DNA of 17,460 nt from an uncultured Collinsella sp. Its GTDB lineage: Bacteria > Actinomycetota > Coriobacteriia > Coriobacteriales > Coriobacteriaceae. The stretch spans positions 1 to 17,460 of the forward strand of contig URRJ01000025.1 of the NCBI GenBank assembly GCA_900550205.1, in the 5' to 3' direction. Below, one piece after another: positions 1 through 8,192 of the stretch. Position numbers and translations under genes: made by a program. The notes below the pieces were generated by a model. The model was not told the origin of the DNA. It saw only the letters and a program-made list of their open reading frames with translations, and did not search any database. Every line of letters starts with the position of its first letter. The first letter of the stretch is position 1.

Positions 1-182
1 AGGACTGTCCGAGCAGGAAACCTTATATCCCGCCCCTCCGGCGCCACACGGGAGCCGCGCACAAGTTATCCCCCGGCATTCAGAAAATCTAAGTGCCAAA
101 AAATAAGATTTTTTGACTCCGTGTTGTATAACCCGCCATTCGTGGGTACCATTCAACGCGTACGCAAACAAAAAGGGTTAAC

Positions 183-203
183 CCGCGCGGCATGACCGCG
201 CGG
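183..203 (+). promoter_or_regulatory. 5' UTR hairpin before groES ribosome binding site
   Basis: Two copies of CCGCGCGG (183-190 and 196-203), each self-complementary, are separated by five bases and form an 8-bp GC-only stem. It ends seven bases before the AGGAGG at 211-216. It may stabilise the groESL mRNA or tune access to the ribosome site; that is inference. Upstream, a TTGACT at 113-118 and a TATAAC at 127-132 are only eight bases apart, so they cannot be one standard promoter, and I do not assign one. No CIRCE (HrcA) or HAIR (HspR) operator was found in 1-224. No gene is seen in 1-224. Confidence 0.5.
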
Positions 204-224
204 CCCACAAAGGAGGAAACAAGC

Positions 225-518
225 ATGTCGTCTTTGAAGCCGCTTGCAGATCGCGTCCTGGTCAAGCCCGACGAGGCCGAGCAGAAGACCGCCTCTGGTC
301 TGTACATCGCCAGCAACGCTCAGGAGAAGCCGCAGCGCGGCACCATCGTTGCCGTGGGCGCCGGCAAGGTCAACGACAAGGGTGAGCGCATCCCCATGGA
401 CGTCAAGGTTGGCAACGTTGTCATCTACGGTAAGTTCGGTGGCAACGAGGTCAAGGTCGACGGCGAGAAGTATCTGCTGATGCGCGCCGACGACATCTAC
501 GCTGTCGTCGAGGCCTAG
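225..518 (+). CDS. groES: GroES co-chaperonin (Hsp10)
   Basis: This 97-residue protein is the normal GroES length. GroES forms a heptameric cap on GroEL and closes the folding chamber in the cytoplasm. The N-terminal part has the family pattern KPLADRVLVKP (residues 5-15), followed by the mobile loop at about residues 18-36 and the EKPQRG turn. The loop tripeptide that touches GroEL is Ile-Val-Leu in E. coli; the aligned residues here are L26-Y27-I28, still hydrophobic. The ATG at 225 is chosen because AGGAGG lies at 211-216, eight bases upstream. An in-frame ATG at 192 would put that site inside the gene and add eleven residues with no family match. groEL follows after a 96-bp gap in the usual order, so the two are probably cotranscribed. 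Confidence 0.96.
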   Translation: MSSLKPLADRVLVKPDEAEQKTASGLYIASNAQEKPQRGTIVAVGAGKVNDKGERIPMDVKVGNVVIYGKFGGNEVKVDGEKYLLMRADDIYAVVEA

Positions 519-614
519 TCTCGTCAGAATCTCTGATTCGTCTTTGAGCGCGCCCGCCGCATAGGACTCGGAAGCGGCGACGCGAGTCACATTTCTTTTG
601 GAGGATTACCCACT

Positions 615-2252
615 ATGGCAAAGAACATTACGTTCAACACCGATGCCCGCGCTAAGCTCGCCAAGGGCGTCAACACCCTGGCCGACGCCGTTACCGTCAC
701 TATGGGCCCCAAGGGCCGCTACGTTGCGCTGCAGCGCACGTTCGGTGCCCCGACCATCACCAACGACGGCGTTTCCGTCGCTAAGGAGATCGAGCTCGAG
801 GACAACATCGAGAACATGGGCGCCCAGCTGGTGAAGGAGGTCGCCACCAAGACCAACGACACCGTGGGTGACGGCACCACCACCGCAACCCTGCTCGCCC
901 AGGCCATCGTCAACGACGGCTTGCGCAACGTCGCCGCTGGCGCCAACCCGCTGGCCATCCGTCGCGGCATCGACAAGGCCGTCAACGCCGCCGTCGCCGA
1001 GATGAAGAAGCAGGCCAAGCCGGTCGAGACCAAGGAGCAGATTGCTTCTGTCGGTACCATTTCTGCCGGTGACCCCGAGGTCGGCGAGAAGATCGCCGAG
1101 GCCATGGAGGTCGTGGGCAAGGACGGCGTCATCACCGTCGAGGATTCCCAGACGTTCGACATCACCATCGACACCGTCGAGGGCATGCAGTTCGACAAGG
1201 GTTACGTCTCCGCTTACTTCGTCACGGACAACGACCGCATGGAGGCCGTGATGAAGGATCCGTACATCCTCATCACCGACCAGAAGATCTCCAGCGTTCA
1301 GGACATCATGCCCGTTCTCGAGGCTGTCCAGCGCGCTGGCCGTGGCCTGCTCATCATCGCTGAGGACATCGACGGCGAGGCTCTGCCCACCCTCGTCCTC
1401 AACAAGATCCGCGGCGCCCTCAACGTCTGCGCCGTCAAGGCTCCGGGCTACGGCGATCGCCGCAAGCGCATCCTCGAGGACATCGCTGTCCTCACCGGTG
1501 GTCAGGCTGCTCTGGATGAGCTGGGCGTGAAGGTCGCTGACATCACCGCCGATATGCTCGGTACCGCTAAGTCCGTCACCATCTCCAAGGACAACACCGT
1601 CGTCGTCGGCGGCGCTGGCTCCAAGGAGGCCATCGACGCCCGTATCGCTCAGATCAAGGGTGAGATGGAGAACACCACCTCTGACTTCGACCGCGAGAAG
1701 CTCCAGGAGCGCCTGGCCAAGCTTTCCGGTGGCGTTGCCGTCATCAAGGTCGGCGCTGCTACCGAGTCCGAGCTCAAGGAGATCAAGCATCGCGTCGAGG
1801 ACGCCCTGCAGGCTACCCGCGCTGCTGTCGAGGAGGGCATTGTCGCTGGCGGCGGCGTCGCCTTCATGGACGCTGCTCCTGCGCTCGACGCTGTCGAGAT
1901 CGACGACCCCGAGGAGAAGATCGGCGTCGACATCGTCAAGAAGGCTCTGACCGCTCCGGTCGCCACCATCGCCAAGAACGCTGGCTTTGAGGGCGCTGTC
2001 GTGGTCGACAAGGTTGCCGAGCTGCCCGCTGGCCAGGGTCTCAACTCTGCCAACGGCGAGTGGGGCGATATGATCGAGATGGGCGTCCTCGACCCCGTCA
2101 AGGTCAGCCGCGTCACCCTGCAGAACGCTGCTTCTGTCGCCAGCCTGATCCTCATCACCGAGGCCACCGTCTCCGATGTGCCCAAGAACACTCAGCTTGA
2201 GGATGCTATCGCTGCTGCTACCGCTGGTCAGCAGGGCGGCGGTATGTACTAA
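615..2252 (+). CDS. groEL: GroEL chaperonin (Hsp60)
   Basis: This 545-residue protein matches full-length GroEL. It forms the double-ring ATP-driven folding chamber with GroES. The N-terminus MAKNITFNTDAR is typical. ATP-site residues are present: the TNDG motif with D51 and the GDGTTT motif with D86 (E. coli D52 and D87 equivalents). The equatorial C-terminal segment has RVEDALQATRAAVEEG and AGGGV. The C-terminus ends in GGGMY, a short form of the flexible GGM tail. One small difference is GPKGRY near residue 36, where GPKGRN is usual. GGAGGA at 600-605 precedes the ATG by nine bases. It is the second gene of groESL and is followed by a long hairpin at 2328-2372. Confidence 0.98.
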   Translation: MAKNITFNTDARAKLAKGVNTLADAVTVTMGPKGRYVALQRTFGAPTITNDGVSVAKEIELEDNIENMGAQLVKEVATKTNDTVGDGTTTATLLAQAIVNDGLRNVAAGANPLAIRRGIDKAVNAAVAEMKKQAKPVETKEQIASVGTISAGDPEVGEKIAEAMEVVGKDGVITVEDSQTFDITIDTVEGMQFDKGYVSAYFVTDNDRMEAVMKDPYILITDQKISSVQDIMPVLEAVQRAGRGLLIIAEDIDGEALPTLVLNKIRGALNVCAVKAPGYGDRRKRILEDIAVLTGGQAALDELGVKVADITADMLGTAKSVTISKDNTVVVGGAGSKEAIDARIAQIKGEMENTTSDFDREKLQERLAKLSGGVAVIKVGAATESELKEIKHRVEDALQATRAAVEEGIVAGGGVAFMDAAPALDAVEIDDPEEKIGVDIVKKALTAPVATIAKNAGFEGAVVVDKVAELPAGQGLNSANGEWGDMIEMGVLDPVKVSRVTLQNAASVASLILITEATVSDVPKNTQLEDAIAAATAGQQGGGMY

Positions 2253-2327
2253 GGCCGACAAGGTCTAGAACTCCCACCGGGAATCCGGGGGCGGGACGGG
2301 GTTTCTCTCCGGAACATTCCGCAGGAC

Positions 2328-2372
2328 GCAAAGAGGCTCCGCAGCGCGAAGCGCGATGCGGAGCCTCTTTGC
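2328..2372. terminator. Probable bidirectional terminator between groEL and the PFL radical subunit gene
   Basis: A perfect 16-bp stem (2328-2343 with 2357-2372) encloses a 13-base loop. The loop can itself fold as GCGC-GAA-GCGC, nearly continuing the helix. It sits 76 bp after the groEL stop and 66 bp beyond the stop of the convergent gene at 2438. The A-rich and T-rich edges (AAAGAGG, CCTCTTT) are inside the stem, as in many two-way terminators, but no long T-run follows on either strand. A weaker GGAA-CA-TTCC hairpin lies just before it. Confidence 0.7.
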
Positions 2373-2437
2373 ATGTCCGAGGACGTTTTGGAAAGTAACC
2401 CAAAGCGGCCCGGCGATCCTGCGGGAGTTAAACCCCT

Positions 2438-2689
2438 TTAGAACTTGTCGTGGAAGGTACGCGAAATGACCTCGTCCTGCTGCTCCTTGGTGAGCGTGTG
2501 GAAGTTCACGGCATAGCCGGAAACGCGGATGGTCAGCTGCGGGTACTTCTCGGGGTGAGCCTGAGCGTCAAGCAGCGTCTCACGGTTGAAGACGTTGATG
2601 TTCAGGTGGTGGCCACCCTTCTCGGCGTAAGCGTCGAGCATGTGGACCAGGTTATCGGCCTGAGTCTCGGAAACTTCAGAAACCTTCAT
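2438..2689 (-). CDS. grcA: Separate glycyl radical subunit of pyruvate formate-lyase (GrcA/YfiD-like)
   Basis: This 83-residue protein is the C-terminal glycyl radical domain of pyruvate formate-lyase as its own polypeptide. It contains GGHHLNINVFNRETLLDA (residues 25-42), the PEKYPQLTIRVSGYAV segment with radical Gly58 (E. coli Gly734 equivalent) and the LTKEQQDEVISRTF tail. E. coli PflB ends in nearly the same way. The activating enzyme would place the radical on Gly58, and the domain must dock with the catalytic chain encoded just upstream. The start is set by AAGGAGA (2696-2702), six bases before the ATG at 2687-2689. It is 83 residues rather than the 127 of E. coli YfiD, and resembles the missing end of this PFL more than a repair copy. 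The symbol is used by function. A genuine separate gene is well supported; obligate partnership with the large chain is inference. Confidence 0.9.
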   Translation of the reverse strand: MKVSEVSETQADNLVHMLDAYAEKGGHHLNINVFNRETLLDAQAHPEKYPQLTIRVSGYAVNFHTLTKEQQDEVISRTFHDKF

Positions 2690-2712
2690 AATGTGTCTCC
2701 TTCGATCGATAG

Positions 2713-2732
2713 GCGCCGGCCGAAACCGGCGC
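2713..2732 (-). promoter_or_regulatory. GC hairpin in the pflB-grcA intergenic region
   Basis: GCGCCGG (2713-2719) and CCGGCGC (2726-2732) form a 7-bp stem with a six-base loop. It lies 10 bases upstream of the ribosome binding site of the radical subunit gene. It would be at the 5' end of any transcript starting at the nearby palindrome. It may protect that end or mark an mRNA processing point; either role is inference. Confidence 0.5.
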
Positions 2733-2748
2733 GCTAATCAGTAATCGT

Positions 2749-2773
2749 TATTGTTAGTATAGCACTAACAATA
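2749..2773 (-). promoter_or_regulatory. 25-bp perfect palindrome holding a possible extended -10 promoter for the radical subunit gene
   Basis: TATTGTTAGT (2749-2758) and ACTAACAATA (2764-2773) are exact inverted arms around five bases, starting one base after the pflB stop codon. Read on the - strand, the centre contains TGCTATACT (2764-2756), a good extended -10 element. No convincing -35 is seen. A start near 2749 would give a leader of about 60 bases carrying the GC hairpin and the ribosome site. The symmetry suggests an operator over the promoter. It resembles a Rex site in its TTGTTA/TAACAA ends, but the spacing is three bases too long. It could also act only as an RNA hairpin. Confidence 0.45.
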
Positions 2774-2774
2774 G

Positions 2775-4826
<2,052 letters not shown>

Positions 4827-5056
4827 TGTGTAACCACGCTCCTAGTTACGTGTAATGCGGCGCTCTCTCACACCGCTGCTTATTGAATTCTTGAATTATC
4901 GGCTTGCACTACCGGCTTCTTCCGTTCTTCACCACACGTTGGTACAGGGAAAAACGTTTGTCCACCTTGGAACTGCAACCCAAAACCCAAGATTTCACCC
5001 GTTTGAGAAGGATAACATAGCTACCCCCTTCATCAGGGCTGTTATATGTTTCTTTT

Positions 5057-5083
5057 TTTATACCATTAGGGCGTTTTTAACAA
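5057..5083 (-). promoter_or_regulatory. Candidate pflB promoter
   Basis: On the - strand TTGTTA (5083-5078) is followed after 15 bases by TATAAA (5062-5057). TGG directly before the -10 box makes it an extended -10 element. Using the overlapping TTTGTT as -35 gives 16 bases. A start near 5050 would leave a pflB leader of about 220 bases. A GATAAT nearer the gene (about 4895-4900 on the - strand) has no good -35. No clear FNR or Rex site was found. Confidence 0.4.
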
Positions 5084-5205
5084 ATCCGCAGGAAATGCGA
5101 GCGCGAACAACTACCGTTCACCGATTTGTTTGGTATTTTTCCTTGCCTTTGTACGACGTTCACTCTAGCTGTTATGCCAGCTTTAGCAGGGTAAAGTGCC
5201 TCTGA

Positions 5206-5309
5206 GTAGGCTTTGGGACATGCCTAACGATCTGCCCCAAACTTTACTGGCACCGACGGTGTACGGAGGTCGCCTAAAGGTAGTTTTCTAGGCATGTCCC
5301 AAAATCTAC
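5206..5309. repeat. 104-bp element with 21-bp inverted ends (MITE-like candidate)
   Basis: The left end 5206-5226 and right end 5289-5309 are inverted copies matching at 19 of 21 positions. The inner 15 bases (TTTGGGACATGCCTA, 5212-5226, against 5289-5303) are exact. The 62-base middle has a small CACCG-A-CGGTG palindrome. The size and ends fit a miniature inverted-repeat element or a large hairpin. I see no target-site duplication and no transposase gene. It ends 68 bp before the marR start. Confidence 0.55.
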
Positions 5310-5330
5310 CGTATATGGCGCGCGTGCAGG

Positions 5331-5388
5331 GGTATCATCTTTCACCGAAAATAGTTTCTAGTGTTAGGGGTTTTCGGTGGAAGATACC
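5331..5388 (+). promoter_or_regulatory. Long inverted repeat enclosing the marR ribosome site and start codon
   Basis: CACCGAAAA (5343-5351) pairs exactly with TTTTCGGTG (5371-5379). The helix extends outwards through a TTT/GAA segment with one wobble and, after a small bulge, GGTATC (5331-5336) with GATACC (5383-5388). The 19-base loop holds the AGGGG ribosome site, and the GTG start codon lies in the right arm. It could be the MarR operator (autoregulation), an RNA structure that limits translation, or both. A TATCAT at 5333-5338 is a possible -10 but lacks a good -35. Confidence 0.55.
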
Positions 5389-5826
5389 GATTTCCATGAG
5401 CTTGGGAGTCAGCTCCTTACCGAGTTTGGCGGCATTCACCAGCGCGTTTCGCGCTTTGTGGACAAAGCTCTCAGCGGCGAGATGGCTGTCATGCGCGCCC
5501 TTATGCTCGCTGGCGGTTCGCTCACGCCGAGCGAACTCGCTGATCGCGCCTGGGTCTCGAACGCCCGCATTGCCAATATCCTACGCGCTCTCGAAGCCAA
5601 GGGCTGGGTTGAGCGTGAGCACTCAAAGACCGACCGTCGTCGCGTACACGTCATAGTGACCGACAAGGGATTCCAGGATCTCGAAATCAAACGCCGGGAA
5701 TTCGAGGACCGCACCGCGGCTTTCCTCGAACAGCTCGGCGAAACAGATACCCAAGAGATGGTGCGTCTTCTAAGGCGTGCCAACGAAATTATCGACCACA
5801 ATCAAGAAAGGAGAGATGCCGAGTGA
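5377..5826 (+). CDS. MarR-family transcriptional regulator
   Basis: This 149-residue protein has the MarR winged helix-turn-helix. The recognition region LTPSELADRAWVSNARIANI (about residues 49-68) is followed by LRALEAKGWVEREHS and the wing signature KTDRRRVHVIVTDKG. The remaining N- and C-terminal helices would form the dimer interface. MarR proteins usually repress a neighbouring efflux operon and release DNA when a ligand binds. The start is GTG at 5377, with AGGGG at 5366-5370. Its stop codon overlaps the next gene by four bases (GTGA), so it is translationally coupled to the ABC pair and is probably their local repressor. The ligand cannot be read from the sequence. Confidence 0.92.
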   Translation: MEDTDFHELGSQLLTEFGGIHQRVSRFVDKALSGEMAVMRALMLAGGSLTPSELADRAWVSNARIANILRALEAKGWVEREHSKTDRRRVHVIVTDKGFQDLEIKRREFEDRTAAFLEQLGETDTQEMVRLLRRANEIIDHNQERRDAE

Positions 5827-8192
5827 GGATTCTCAAGCTCTTTAAAAAGCATGTCCTGGCACTGTTCGCAGCTATCGTACTTATCGTAATCAGCTGCAAC
5901 GCCGATCTGGCGCTGCCTACCTATATGAGCGACATCGTCGACGTGGGCGTGCAGCAAGGCGGCATCGCCTCGCCCGTGCCCGACACCATTCGCGCCGAAT
6001 CGCTCGACGACCTCGAACTCTTTATGAGCGCCAAGGACGCCAAAGCTGTGGAGGCCGTGTTTAGTAAGGCGGACAATAACGGCATTCGAACGTACAAGGG
6101 CACCGAGGAGGAGCGCGGCGACGGCGACAAGATTGCCGACATCATGAGCCTGCCTGAGACCGTCGTGCTCGCCTTCAACCAGGGCATTGACGCCGACTCC
6201 ATGGGCGACATGACCGGCGCATCCACCGAGGCAAGCGATGGCGGCGCCGCTCAGGCCATGCCCACCCCCGAGCAGATGGCAGCGATGACGCCCGAGCAGC
6301 TCGCCGAGATGCAGCAGAAGGCCGCAGCCGCGCAGAGCATGCAAAAGCAGATCGACGCCGACGGCGGTAAGATCACCATGAAGAGCCTGCGCCTAGGCGT
6401 TGAAGGCGGTCTTATCGATCAGGGCAAGCTCGTCGAGGGCGCCAACGATATGGCTGACAAAATGGGCTCCATGTCGGGCTCCATCGTCACCCAGCGCGCC
6501 GTGAGCTACGTGCAGGACGAGTACAAGGCACAGGGCATCGACCCCGCTGACGTGCAGAACGCCTACCTGGGCCGCATGGCGACCACGATGTTTGGTCTGT
6601 GTCTGGTGTCGCTGGTCGCCACCATCCTGACCGGCGCCGTGGCTTCGCGCACCGCCTGCTCCATCGCCCGCGACCTGCGCCGCGAGACCTTCAACAAGGT
6701 TATGCACTTCTCGCCGGCCGAGGTGGGCAAGTTTAGCCAGGCCTCGCTCATCACCCGCTGCACCAACGATATTCAGCAGATCCAGATGGCCGCAACCCTG
6801 TTTATCCGCATGTGCCTGATGGCTCCCGTCATGGGCATCGTCGCCGTCATGCGCGTCCTGGCCAACCATACCGGCCTGGAGTGGACCATCGCTGTGGCCA
6901 TCATCGCGGTTTCGGCTGTCGTCGGCGTGCTCATGGGCCTCACCATGCCCAAGTTCAAAAAGATGCAGAGCTTTGTTGACCGCGTGAACCTTACCGCCCG
7001 TGAGCTGCTCGACGGCCTTATGCCCATCCGCTCGTTCAACCGCGAGGAGCATGAGCTCGAACGTTTTGACAAGGCATCACTCGACCTGATGACCACGCAG
7101 CTCTACACCAACCGCGCCATGAGCTTTATGATGCCGCTCATGATGCTCGTCATGAACTGCATCACCGTACTTATCGTCTGGTTTGGCGCGCAGGGCGTGT
7201 CCGACGGCGTGATGCAGGTCGGCAACATGATGGCGTTTATCTCCTACACCATGCAGATCGTCATGGCGTTTATGATCCTCACCATGGTTTCGGTTATCCT
7301 GCCCCGCGCCGAGGTCGCAGCCGAGCGCGTGGAAGAGGTCATCACTTGCCCCACCAGCATCAACGACCCTGTCTCGCCCAAACTGCCCGCGGCCAGCGCG
7401 CCGCGCGGTGAGCTCACCTTCCGCGACGTGAGCTTCCAGTATCCCGATGCCCGCGCCGACGTCATCAGCGGCGTAAACTTCACCACGCACGCCGGTCAGA
7501 TGCTCGGCATCATTGGTTCCACGGGCTCGGGCAAGTCCACACTTGTGCAGCTGATTCCGCGCCTGTACGACGTCACGGGCGGCAGCATTTCGCTCGACGG
7601 CATCGATGTGCGCGATATGACCCTTTCCGAGCTACGCCGCCGCATTGGCTATATCCCGCAGCAGGGTCGCCTGTTCTCGGGCACCGTCGAGAGCAACCTT
7701 AAGTTTGCCGGCGACATGGTGAGTGACGAGGATATGCGCCAGGCAGCACACGTCGCCCAGGCGGAGGACTTTATCGCCGAGCGCGAGGACGGGTACGACT
7801 CCCCCATCAGCCAGGGTGGCTCCAATGTTTCGGGCGGTCAGCGCCAGCGTCTGGCCATCGCCCGCGCGTTGGCCAAAAAGCCCGAGGTCGTGGTGTTCGA
7901 TGATTCGTTTAGCGCCCTCGACTACAAGACCGACGCGCGCCTGCGCGAAGAGCTGGCCAAAAACGTCACCGACGCCGCGCTCGTGGTCGTGGCCCAGCGC
8001 ATCGCGACCATCATGCACGCCGACCAGATCATCGTGCTCGACGACGGCCACGTAGTGGGCACCGGCACGCACGAGGAGCTGCTGCGCAGCTGCCCGGCGT
8101 ACCTGGAGATCGCACAGTCACAGCTTTCCGCCGAGGAGCTGGGGCTTACCCAAGAAGAAATTGCAGCCGTCATGGAAGGAGGCGAGCGCTAA
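5823..8192 (+). CDS. ABC exporter half-transporter, degenerate-site subunit with large TM1-TM2 loop
   Basis: This 789-residue fused membrane-ATPase protein is likely a multidrug-type exporter subunit. TM1 is near residues 9-30 and TM2 near 252-275. Between them lies an extracytoplasmic region of about 215 residues, including a helical TPEQMAAMTPEQLAEMQQK stretch near residue 150; ordinary exporters have only a short loop here. Four further membrane helices follow, then the ATPase domain. Walker A is GSTGSGKST (565-573) and the signature NVSGGQ (668-673). The Walker B Asp D693 is followed by D694 instead of the catalytic Glu, and the H-loop His is replaced by Q725. This matches the degenerate half of heterodimeric exporters such as TM287/288. 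GTG start overlaps the marR stop, and its TAA overlaps the next ATG by one base. Substrate unknown. Confidence 0.93.
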   Translation: MRILKLFKKHVLALFAAIVLIVISCNADLALPTYMSDIVDVGVQQGGIASPVPDTIRAESLDDLELFMSAKDAKAVEAVFSKADNNGIRTYKGTEEERGDGDKIADIMSLPETVVLAFNQGIDADSMGDMTGASTEASDGGAAQAMPTPEQMAAMTPEQLAEMQQKAAAAQSMQKQIDADGGKITMKSLRLGVEGGLIDQGKLVEGANDMADKMGSMSGSIVTQRAVSYVQDEYKAQGIDPADVQNAYLGRMATTMFGLCLVSLVATILTGAVASRTACSIARDLRRETFNKVMHFSPAEVGKFSQASLITRCTNDIQQIQMAATLFIRMCLMAPVMGIVAVMRVLANHTGLEWTIAVAIIAVSAVVGVLMGLTMPKFKKMQSFVDRVNLTARELLDGLMPIRSFNREEHELERFDKASLDLMTTQLYTNRAMSFMMPLMMLVMNCITVLIVWFGAQGVSDGVMQVGNMMAFISYTMQIVMAFMILTMVSVILPRAEVAAERVEEVITCPTSINDPVSPKLPAASAPRGELTFRDVSFQYPDARADVISGVNFTTHAGQMLGIIGSTGSGKSTLVQLIPRLYDVTGGSISLDGIDVRDMTLSELRRRIGYIPQQGRLFSGTVESNLKFAGDMVSDEDMRQAAHVAQAEDFIAEREDGYDSPISQGGSNVSGGQRQRLAIARALAKKPEVVVFDDSFSALDYKTDARLREELAKNVTDAALVVVAQRIATIMHADQIIVLDDGHVVGTGTHEELLRSCPAYLEIAQSQLSAEELGLTQEEIAAVMEGGER

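Larger units (their letters stand above)
4827..5376. other. Divergent 550-bp control region between pflB and marR, no gene
   Basis: This stretch is visibly richer in A and T than its neighbours. It holds the long pflB leader and candidate promoter on the - strand, a 104-bp inverted-repeat element at 5206-5309, and the start of the marR hairpin. Minor symmetric sites are AATTC-TT-GAATT at 4886-4897 and AGCTG...CAGCT near 5167-5182. A 116-codon open frame at 4855-5205 has no ribosome site and no recognisable protein, so I do not call it. Confidence 0.6.

Noticed and set aside
1..224. CIRCE or HAIR heat-shock operator before groES
   Set aside because: No TTAGCACTC/GAGTGCTAA or CTTGAGT/ACTCAAG pair is present, even allowing several mismatches.
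606..2261. 551-codon open frame antisense to groEL
   Set aside because: It mirrors groEL almost exactly and has the low-complexity D/L/V/G-rich composition expected of the complement of a GC-rich gene. groEL is certain on the other strand.
2749..2773. Rex (NADH/NAD+) operator
   Set aside because: The ends read TTGTTA and TAACAA, but nine bases lie between them where the known site has six. Kept only as an unassigned palindrome.
2690..2774. PFL split as a sequencing or assembly frameshift
   Set aside because: The two parts are separated by 85 bp with stop codons in both relevant frames, a ribosome site and two inverted repeats. A simple one-base error cannot rejoin them.
4855..5205. 116-codon open frame on the + strand in the pflB-marR gap
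   Set aside because: It has no ribosome site and no recognisable motif, and it runs through the pflB leader and promoter.
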